Shown here: piece after piece, positions 1 through 7,000 of the stretch
Layout: each line of letters begins with the position of its first letter
How positions within the stretch are numbered: the first letter of the stretch is position 1
Assembly (NCBI GenBank): GCA_023394045.1
Contig: JAEXBN010000025.1
Span: forward strand, 1-24,864
Direction of reading: 5' to 3'
Length of the DNA: 24,864 nucleotides
DNA from: Bacillota bacterium
Lineage (GTDB): Bacteria; Bacillota; Clostridia; Tissierellales; Peptoniphilaceae
Notes under the pieces: generated by a model
The model's database searches: none
The model's input: the letters and a program-made list of their open reading frames with translations, nothing else
Told to the model about the DNA's origin: nothing
Made by a program: the position numbers and the translations under genes

Positions 1-7
1 AACTGTG

Positions 8-54
8 AAAAAAAAAAAAACCTGTCCTATTTTTTCCCCCCCCCCCCCCCCCCC
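8..54. repeat. A13 and C19 homopolymer tracts upstream of the methyltransferase
   Basis: A run of 13 A lies at 8-20 and a run of 19 C at 36-54, ending 29 bases before the methyltransferase start. A TATTTT hexamer at 29-34 could act as a -10 element, which would put the C run at or just after the transcription start. Long G/C homopolymers are known slippage sites that switch surface and restriction-modification genes in other bacteria. The runs also sit at the very edge of the window, so an assembly artefact or miscounted length is possible. Confidence 0.6.
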
Positions 55-83
55 GATTTTTCGCGAAAACATTAGGAGTTTAT

Positions 84-1160
84 ATGAGTGATATGATTAT
101 GAAATACCTTAATAATGAAAAAACTTATCCTTTGTTCATTTCAGGCAACGCTGTGGATATATTAAAAAGTATTCCTAACAACTCCATTGACTGTACAATA
201 ACCAGTCCACCCTACTGGAACAAAAGGCAATATGCAAATGGAGGAATTGGATTAGAGTCAAATTTTCAAGATTATATAGATAACTTAATGGAAGTGTTTC
301 AAGAAGTATTTAGGGTCACTAAAACCACAGGATCATTTTGGCTAAATATTGGGGACGCTTATCTGAAAAAATCTCTTCTGAATATTCCAGCAAGAATAGC
401 AATTAGGCTCACTGATAATGGGTGGATATTGAGAAATACAATAATTTGGAACAAGGTGAAAGGCGGTTTAGATAATTCCAATGACCGTTTGAGAAATATT
501 TATGAGCCGTTTTTTCATTTTGTAAAGGAAGAGAAAGGATATTATTATAATTTGGACCTTGTAAGAAATGCTCCACACAAAACAAAGGTTGTTAATGGTG
601 CAGTGGTTTCTGCCACGGGGGTTACTGGCGTAAGATATAAAAGAAAAATAGAATTGTCGACAGAACTATCAGAAGAACAAAAACAGAACGCTTTGAGAGA
701 TCTCAATGGTATTCTGGATGAAGTTAAACAAGGACATGTTTCTGATTTTCGAATGGTTATTAAAGGGGCTCAACGTACCACGCATTCAGATTCAGAAGTC
801 GTGTCAGGACGAGCGAAAGAATTGCATGATAAAGGCTACTATTTTCTTAAATATAATCCGAAAGGAAGTAAGCCCAGCGATGTATGGGATATCTTACCTG
901 AAGATACTCAGAATCGTAAAAGTCATTTTGCCCCTTTTCCAGAAGACTTATGCCGAACGCCAATTGCTTTAACTTGTCCTCAAAAAGGAATAGTCTTAGA
1001 CCCATTCGCAGGCACAGGTACAACAAATTATGTAGCATATAGTAACGGGCGGAAATCTATTGGCATCGATTTGGCTGATTCTTATTTAAACATTGCTAAG
1101 TCAAGATGCGATAAAGTTATTAATCAAATTACTATTGATGATTTAGGAGGTGATTTATGA
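84..1160 (+). CDS. DNA methyltransferase, beta class (probably N4-cytosine), of a NotI-type R-M system
   Basis: This 358-aa protein transfers a methyl group from S-adenosylmethionine to DNA and should protect the host from the nuclease encoded next. The catalytic motif IV, TSPPYW, is at residues 40-45. The SAM-binding motif I, DPFAGTGTT, is near the C-terminus at 306-314. This order (catalytic motif first, target-recognition region in the middle, SAM motif last) defines the beta class, and SPPY favours N4-cytosine over N6-adenine methylation. The ATG at 84 is preceded by AGGAG at 74-78, and there is no other start in this frame because a stop lies at 6-8. The last codons overlap the next gene as ATGA, indicating translational coupling. 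Base composition is more AT-rich than most of the window. The recognition sequence cannot be read from the protein. Confidence 0.9.
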   Translation: MSDMIMKYLNNEKTYPLFISGNAVDILKSIPNNSIDCTITSPPYWNKRQYANGGIGLESNFQDYIDNLMEVFQEVFRVTKTTGSFWLNIGDAYLKKSLLNIPARIAIRLTDNGWILRNTIIWNKVKGGLDNSNDRLRNIYEPFFHFVKEEKGYYYNLDLVRNAPHKTKVVNGAVVSATGVTGVRYKRKIELSTELSEEQKQNALRDLNGILDEVKQGHVSDFRMVIKGAQRTTHSDSEVVSGRAKELHDKGYYFLKYNPKGSKPSDVWDILPEDTQNRKSHFAPFPEDLCRTPIALTCPQKGIVLDPFAGTGTTNYVAYSNGRKSIGIDLADSYLNIAKSRCDKVINQITIDDLGGDL

Positions 1161-2010
1161 GCGGAAGAGTAAAAGAACTATTCGGTAAATATATACTACC
1201 GGGTTTAGACTTAAGTTCAGAATTGAAAAATCAAGTCTGCCCATTTACCCAAAAAAATGTTTTAAAATCAGAAAAAGTTATCCTGATATAGCTATAGGAA
1301 CCTGTACTGTAGATTATCAGAATAAACCAGTAATTATTTGCCCAAACAGATTGTTAGAAAAAAATCAAATATTCTTTGATTGCCTTCATTTATTAACTCT
1401 TCATGAACCGGGAAACGAACTGTATGTTATTCCAGAGGTGCAAATTCCGGGAGGACATGTAGATTTTTTTCTTGTTTCGGTTAAGAATAGCATTGTAGTC
1501 GATTTTATTGGTATTGAGTTACAAACTTTAGATACCACAGGAACTGTTTGGCCAGCTCGACAAGCCACTCTACGTGAGTTGGGCATACTTTCGCCGAGTG
1601 AAGATTACGTCATTAAAAAGAGTTACGGCATGAATTGGAAAATGACTGCTAAGACTATTTTGGTGCAAATGCATCATAAGTCTGAAACTTTTGAGAACGT
1701 TAATAAACACATTGTGCTAATTGTGCAAAATCAATTGTTAGACTATATGAAGAGGGAGTTTTCGTTCCAAGAGATGCGCCCGGCTCTATTAGGCGATCCA
1801 GTCCATATACATTCTTATGGGTTGAATATAAAAGATAGTCAATTACAATTACAACTCTCAACGCGAATAAGCACAAATTCAGAAGGAATCGCAAAAAGTT
1901 TAGGGCTAAAATCAGAAGCTCATGTGGAGCTTGAAAAAATCATTAAAATATTACAGGTGAAAATCAAGGATGAATATCGTTTGTCTTTTTTTACGAATGA
2001 AGGAAATTAA
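1157..2010 (+). pseudogene. NotI-family type II restriction endonuclease, frameshifted in an A7 run
   Basis: Translation starts at ATG 1157, overlapping the methyltransferase stop (ATGA) with AGGAGG at 1145-1150. This frame ends after 44 aa at TAG 1289-1291. The remaining family homology continues in another frame from about 1258 to TAA 2008-2010. Adding one A to the A7 run at 1251-1257 joins the two into a 284-aa protein reading CPFTQKKCFKIRKSYPDIAI across the join. As I recall, NotI-family nucleases carry this Cys-containing block followed by IGTC, HEPGNEL and GIELQTLDTTGTVWP, all visible here. Likely catalytic residues of the PD-(D/E)xK variant are D103 (GGHVD) and E121-x-Q123 (GIELQ), in repaired numbering. 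The gene is either a real null, a slippage-controlled on/off gene, or a sequencing indel. The downstream piece alone lacks the N-terminal Cys block and would have to start at a poor TTG (1351). Confidence 0.85.
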
Positions 2011-2015
2011 ATACT

Positions 2016-2825
2016 ATGGCCATTATTCCAAAATTCTTCTTAAATTCAGTGTGTTCAATCGGACTTCCATCAACTTCCTTGTCTCCTAAATGGATTGGTT
2101 CAGGATTTTTTGTGTATAGAAAAATGAACGACAATGGGGATTTGATTCCGTTTTTCGTCACGAATAGACATGTCCTTGTAGGCACCTCTCATATTATCAT
2201 TCGTATGAAAGAAAAAGATTCAAATCAATTACGAACGATCAATATCTTGTGTTCTGATGAAAAACACTCTAGTGTATCTTTTCACCCAAATCCAAAAATT
2301 GACATTGCTATAATCCCTCTTTCAGGCCAACTTATCTTGGAAAATAATTTAGAATTTTCCGCCTTTGATATTGATGAGCATGCCATGGAATCGACAGAAC
2401 TTAGACATGAAGGTGTAGATGAAGGAACTTTAATATATATGCTTGGGTTCCCGTTAGGGCTTGTAAATATTAACTCTTCCTCACCAATTTGTCGTTTAGG
2501 TTGTATTGCACGGATTGATTCTGCTCAAATTCAAGAATCCGGTAATATTTTAGTAGATATTCAAAATTTTCCGGGGAATTCGGGTAGTCCTGTAATTACG
2601 AGACCGGAATTAGTGTCCGTTGGAGGCTCTAAAAGTTTAGATCGAGCAACATTATTGGGCATAGTACACTCATATATACCATATAGAGAATCATTAATTA
2701 ACAGTCAAACACAGGAAGTTGTTGAAATAAGAAGTGAAAATAGCGGATTAGCAAATGTGCATCCTGTTGAATATATCCGGGAAGTTATTGATCTGTTATT
2801 GCCTATCAAGAGTTCATTAAAATAA
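2016..2825 (+). CDS. Trypsin-like serine protease, cytoplasmic, linked to R-M genes
   Basis: This 269-aa protein has the layout of a chymotrypsin/HtrA-fold peptidase. The His motif is FFVTNRHV (H52), the Asp motif KIDIAIIPL (D96) and the Ser motif FPGNSGSP (S189), a complete triad in the right order. There is no signal peptide or membrane segment and no PDZ domain, so it should act in the cytoplasm, unlike HtrA/DegP. It starts 5 bases after the nuclease stop, with an AAGGAAA-type ribosome binding site near 2000, and so belongs to the same operon. Trypsin-like domains are known from bacterial defence loci, where they act as effectors or processing enzymes. A role here with the NotI-type system is inferred from position only. 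Its substrate is unknown. Confidence 0.8.
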   Translation: MAIIPKFFLNSVCSIGLPSTSLSPKWIGSGFFVYRKMNDNGDLIPFFVTNRHVLVGTSHIIIRMKEKDSNQLRTINILCSDEKHSSVSFHPNPKIDIAIIPLSGQLILENNLEFSAFDIDEHAMESTELRHEGVDEGTLIYMLGFPLGLVNINSSSPICRLGCIARIDSAQIQESGNILVDIQNFPGNSGSPVITRPELVSVGGSKSLDRATLLGIVHSYIPYRESLINSQTQEVVEIRSENSGLANVHPVEYIREVIDLLLPIKSSLK

Positions 2826-2849
2826 ACTTTTAACTGTAAAGAAATAATC

Positions 2850-2882
2850 GCCTCTGTGTGGGAACATCTCTTATACAGGGGC
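2850..2882. terminator. Hairpin between converging operons, possible bidirectional terminator
   Basis: GCCTCTGT at 2850-2857 pairs with ACAGGGGC at 2875-2882 (8 bp with one G-U) around a 17-base loop. It lies just after the protease stop on the + strand and downstream of the small genes read on the - strand. The T content after the stem is modest on both sides (ATTATCCGTTTT on +), so efficiency is uncertain. Confidence 0.45.
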
Positions 2883-2958
2883 ATTATCCGTTTTGACTGA
2901 GCACTCTAACCTCGTCGCAAATCCTTCCACCAACCGCCCAAAGTTCGGTCTGCACGAT

Positions 2959-3108
2959 TTACGCCTGCTCAAAGGCAGTGAATTCTTCCTCCGAAAGCTC
3001 GCCACCGGACAGCTCCCACAATGCCTCATGCGCTTGCATCGCACAGACAGCAAAGGCATGCGCACTATCGACCATGCGTATGCCTTTTCCAATACGGTTC
3101 GTGTCCAT
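2959..3108 (-). CDS. Small acidic protein of unknown function (49 aa)
   Basis: A 49-aa reading frame beginning MDTNRIGKGIRMVDSAHAFA and ending with the acidic stretch ELSEEEFTAFEQA. It starts 9 bases after the stop of the 34-aa gene and follows it in the same direction. A TGA directly upstream in frame fixes the start near here. A weak GAGAAG ribosome binding site precedes it. The composition looks protein-like (amphipathic helix with regular Ala/Glu spacing) rather than random. I do not recognise a domain. A different frame over the same bases is longer (94 aa) but is Arg/Ser/Cys-rich and looks like a shadow. Confidence 0.55.
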   Translation of the reverse strand: MDTNRIGKGIRMVDSAHAFAVCAMQAHEALWELSGGELSEEEFTAFEQA

Positions 3109-3117
3109 TGCAGCTTC

Positions 3118-3222
3118 TCATGACCCGAGGAACCGTCTGGCATTGTCCGTTTCATTTTGGCATCCGATCAGTGCCTCTTCGCGAGAGTTGTATCCGAAGT
3201 AAGGTGTATGCTGGTGACCCAT
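3118..3222 (-). CDS. Very small protein of unknown function (34 aa)
   Basis: A 34-aa frame beginning MGHQHTPYFGYNSREEALIG and ending NARRFLGS. It has a good ribosome binding site (AGGAAGG about 8 bases upstream). It begins 15 bases after the stop of the 118-aa gene and stops 9 bases before the next start, the compact spacing expected of an operon. The sequence is polar, with no membrane segment or signal peptide. Its function is unknown. Confidence 0.55.
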   Translation of the reverse strand: MGHQHTPYFGYNSREEALIGCQNETDNARRFLGS

Positions 3223-3237
3223 TCCTAGGTTCCTTCC

Positions 3238-3594
3238 TTACAGGCCCAGCTTGAAAGCGAGCTTGATTTCTTTCTCGCCGGTGCGCCAGTCATTGAAACG
3301 ACTTTTCACCTTGGTGAGACCGTTCAGCTGACATCCCAGCTCGACAAATTTGTCAATCGTCTCGATGATGCCGGAAAAGGCGGAAGAGATGGTGAACTCG
3401 GTGATGCCAAAGCGTCTGCAGTCCCTGAGGATTTCTTCAACGTCTTCATTCCAGATGACTTCCGCAAAATCCGGTGCGTCGTTACCTGCTTCAAGGCTTA
3501 TGAGGTAGGCCGTTCCGAACGTTGGGTTTACGCCAATCTCTTTGTAGTAGATTCTCTGTTCTGCGGCCTGGTCTAAAATCTCGATGTGTTTCAT
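3238..3594 (-). CDS. Conserved protein of unknown function (118 aa)
   Basis: A soluble 118-aa protein beginning MKHIEILDQAAEQRIYYKEI with a strong AGGAGG site 7 bases before the ATG. It resembles a family I remember from clostridial chromosomes and mobile elements as DUF7698. That name is from memory and unverified. Features include an acidic segment (WNEDVEEILRDC), the turn FGITEFTISS and a C-terminal basic tail. It has no catalytic motif I recognise, no signal peptide and no membrane segment. It heads a three-gene mini-operon with the 34-aa and 49-aa genes. Their location next to the R-M cassette and a possible insertion-sequence scar fits mobile-element cargo. Confidence 0.7.
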   Translation of the reverse strand: MKHIEILDQAAEQRIYYKEIGVNPTFGTAYLISLEAGNDAPDFAEVIWNEDVEEILRDCRRFGITEFTISSAFSGIIETIDKFVELGCQLNGLTKVKSRFNDWRTGEKEIKLAFKLGL

Positions 3595-4009
3595 TGTTTT
3601 CCTCCTGAGGTGTGCTTGTCTTGTTGTGTGTGTATATTCGCTCTACACCGAAGGAATAGCAAGAAATAAGCAAAGAAAAAAGCCATTCAGTGGAATGAAA
3701 CCCTCTGAATAGCCATTTTCTTTTGTCCGCTTAGAGGCTGCTAAAAAATCCCTAACGCAACTTCTCTAATAAAGGTCCCTTTTTGTATGGTTACCTTCTG
3801 GACTCAGACACAATTTAATTTACACTCTCACTCCCATCAAAGACAACTCTTCCGCTCCCCTAATGGGGGGCATCCATTGCGATAGACTTCCCCTTTTTCA
3901 TGGCATTCGTAGAACGAGAGGACTCATCTCTTTTACACCAACTGAGTTTACATCATCTCCCTTTTATTTTTAGGATCGTATCACAATGTCTTACTACATG
4001 ACACAAAGA
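3595..4009. other. Gene-poor intergenic stretch
   Basis: No reading frame here looks protein-like. The stretch holds the ribosome binding site and putative upstream region of the 118-aa gene (3595-3680), an ATTCAG/CTGAAT inverted repeat near 3685-3710, and the insertion-sequence-like motifs listed separately. Its left part could carry the promoter for the small-gene operon, but I see only a weak TTGCTA/GAATAT pair. Confidence 0.5.
3800..3960. mobile_element. Possible remnant of an IS256-type insertion sequence end
   Basis: Two imperfect direct copies are visible at about 3800-3836 and 3920-3961. Both begin GGACTCA, contain TTTACA or TTACAC, and end in TCTCCC or ACTCCC. Read on the - strand, the first gives GTGTAAATTAAATTGTGTC, which resembles the terminal inverted repeats of IS256-family elements as I remember them. 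No transposase remains between or beside them, so at most this is a scar or solo ends. Confidence 0.25.
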
Positions 4010-4054
4010 CAAAACAATCGCCCCGCAGCGGATAGCATCCAAACGCGGGGCGAT
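4010..4054 (-). terminator. Intrinsic terminator of the surface-protein gene
   Basis: A perfect 10-bp stem is formed by 4017-4026 and 4045-4054 (ATCGCCCCGC / GCGGGGCGAT). On the - strand it is followed by the T-rich stretch TGTTTTGTCTTT. It lies 14 bases past the surface-protein stop codon. Confidence 0.85.
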
Positions 4055-4068
4055 CATTCTTCGGCCTT

Positions 4069-7000
4069 CTATTCAGCTTTTCTTTTTTTCATATAGGCGA
4101 GCCCCAAAGAGGAGCACAGCGCCATCACTACATAGCCACCCACGAAAGGCATTCCGGTTTTCGGCGCCTCGGAATCGCCCGGCGGCGTCACCGGCGGAAC
4201 ATGCGGCGGTTCTTCCGGCGGATTGTCTGGCGGGTTGTCCGGAGGATTATCCGGCGGGTTATCCGGAGGGTTGTCCGGCGGGTTGTCCGGCGGGTTATCC
4301 GGAGGATTATCCGGTGGGTTGTCCGGCGGATTATCCGGCGGATTATCCGGTGGATTGTCCGGTGGGTTATCCGGAGGAAGCTCCTGATTGGTTGCCTCAA
4401 AAATAGCTTCGTAAATCGGTTCGACTGCCTTGATCGGATAGAACGCATCGATGATGTTGTCGTTTTCATCGACGATCTCAAAAACCCGTACAAAATTCCC
4501 TTTGGCTAACACATTGGGGACGTACAGGGCGTAAACCCCATCCTCATCCTTTTTCAGATACAAATTCAGGGTTAAATTCTTGTAGCCAACGTCGTTCTTT
4601 AACGAGTTGTAGTACTTAACCTTCACCGGCCGCCCTTTTCCGTCGACCGTAATTTCCTTCCCTTCGTCGTAGCCGAAACGGATATTGTCCGCGTCCATCC
4701 AATAGTAGGTGAAGCCGTATTCATCATCGGTTTGAAACAGCCATTTTAGAACCTTCGTATCCGCCGTCTTCTCATCAATGATGAGCCGCACGGTCACATC
4801 GCCCATAAAGGTCTCAAAAGGTCCTGTCGCCACGTTCCGTCCGTCTTCATCGACGTAAGCGTCCTTTTTCTCCAAGCGGAATTGAATGTGCACCCGATGA
4901 TCTTCCTTCTCCTCGGCGGGCTTTAACATACGCTGAAAATGGTAGGATCCTTGAAAGCCTTCCACGGCTTCTTCCTCGATCCCGTAAGCACCCTTTTCCA
5001 AAAGGACGGGATCCAGCTCCGTGATCCTGCCTTCCCATCCCTCCGCTTTCGTTAACGTCACGGTCTTGTAAACGGGATCGACTTTTCCGTCTTCTCCGCG
5101 TTTGTAGTCAATGATGATGCGCTTGCCATTTTTTAAGACATAGAACGTCACGGCATCCGGAAGTTCTCTATTTTTCACGGCAGCGTCTTTTGCGCCTTCT
5201 CCAAGGGCTTTGCGAATCTCTTCTTCCGTCAACATCTTCCACGTCTTTTTAATCTTGGCCTCCGCATAGGGCGCATTGTAGAGCGTAAATTCGTAGCCAT
5301 AGGTCTCTTTAACCAGAGGGCCGCCCTCTTTCTTATGATCCAAGATCAGTCCGCTGTCATCGTCTCCTTCGTCCCCAGATTGAGTCCAGAGGTAGGGCAC
5401 GTAGAACTTGATGCCGCCCTCCGTTTTTTCGACGAAGATGGCGTAGGCTCCCGCATCATTCGGGTATCCCGTCCAGTTAGCATCGACCCAGCCTTCTCCA
5501 TTCTCCACCAGATACCGAACATTTTCCTCGTCGCCATTATAATAGTCGGCGCCAACGAAAGGATTGTTCAATAACGGATGGGAAAACTCCGAATGAACTG
5601 ACGTATCATCGCCCAATCGCGTGCTCTTCCCCATATAGGTCGCTGTTCCGTCCTGATGCAGCTCATAGAAGTAAAAGTCCGCGCCGTGCTTTTCCTCGTA
5701 GTCCGAATACTTTTTACTCGTCCCCTTGGTGATCGTCACTTTCCCGTACTGCGTGGATGCGCCTTTTTCCTTTTTTTCGACGCGAACGGCATAGCCGGTT
5801 TCTCTCTCCACGATCAAATACTTCATGCCGCGCTCTGCCAATTCTTCATCGGTAAAGGGCAGACCATTGTCCCTAGCGACCGGCAAGTCGTTATAGGTCG
5901 TCTTCTTCCATTGAGAGAAGCGCGTTTGCCAGTCGTTGTCCTTGTTCAAAAGCACTTCGCCATACTTGTAAAGGTTGTTGTCGTTGCCGTATTGGCTGCG
6001 AACGTAAACTTCATCGACGTCGGCGGGGACAATAAAGATATCGACGTACAGGTCTTTGTCCTCGTACTCTTTCTTATCGATGCCTTCATCCCATTTCTTT
6101 TTAAAGGTAAAGTCCACATTCCCTTCATCGTTCGGCGTCTCCATGTTCGCATTGGAGCCGACGCCGCCGCCGTAGCGGGCACTGTTGCCCAAAACGAAGA
6201 CGTAGGAATTGCTCCACGCTTCTTTGACCAGCGCATCGGAGTAGACGGTGCGCAGATGCATCCAATCGTCCGTATAGGACAGGTGATCGGGAATGACGAC
6301 TTCACCGGCATCGTTGATATATTTGATGAGATTTTTGCCTTCCGTCACCGGCGACACGTGGGAATAAAATTGATCTTTGATTTGCTCGTTGTCGAGCTTA
6401 AAGGAATGAACCTTTTTCGTAAGACTCAAGTCGTCGCCCTTGCCGGCCGCTTGGTTGTTGTAAATGTAGACCGAGTGACCGTCGCCCAAGTGCACGTAAC
6501 CGGTCGGACAGTTCCAGAGCCCGCCGCCGTTTCCGGGACCGCCGAAGTAAGCATCTTGTTCCGACATAAAGCCGACTGCCGCGTTGTTTTCCGTAATCAG
6601 CAAATGTTCCAGCTTATTGACGCGCGGCGGAAAAGAGTAGTAGATACCGCCGCCAAAATTGCCCGCATGATTGTCTAAAATCATCACGCGTTGAAATTTC
6701 ACTGTTTCCGAATCCACGTAAAAGCCGCCCGCATTGTTATCTGCTTTATTATCGTAGATCAATCCGCCCCGGATCACTGCTTCGGCTTTATTTTCCTCCA
6801 AATACTTTTGGTAATTTTTGAGCGTAAAAGCTTCTTCCGCCCCTAAAGTATTGTCATAGCGGAAGATAAATGCATCGCTGATGTACACGGCGCCGCCGGT
6901 GCTCCCGTTGACGTTCCCCGCAAAAATGCCGTCATTGATCTGAAGCGTTCCGCCGCAGTAGACGGCTATCCCGCCGGCCAATCGAAATTCGCCTCTTGCT

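Noticed and set aside
2871..3155. 94-aa - strand frame over the small-gene operon
   Set aside because: The frame giving the 49-aa protein has better spacing and composition; this one is Arg/Ser/Cys-rich and starts inside the 34-aa gene.
4216..4377. Possible CRISPR array
   Set aside because: The units are 12 bp and contiguous with no spacers, and they encode a PPDN protein repeat. No CRISPR array or cas gene was seen in the window.
4201..4509. + strand frame made of RRVVRRIIRR repeats
   Set aside because: It is the antisense translation of the PPDN 12-bp array.
5656..6678. 340-aa + strand open frame opposite the surface-protein gene
   Set aside because: It lies wholly antisense to a well-supported gene, is rich in Val/Phe/Arg by reverse reading of acidic codons, and has no domain motif or good ribosome binding site.
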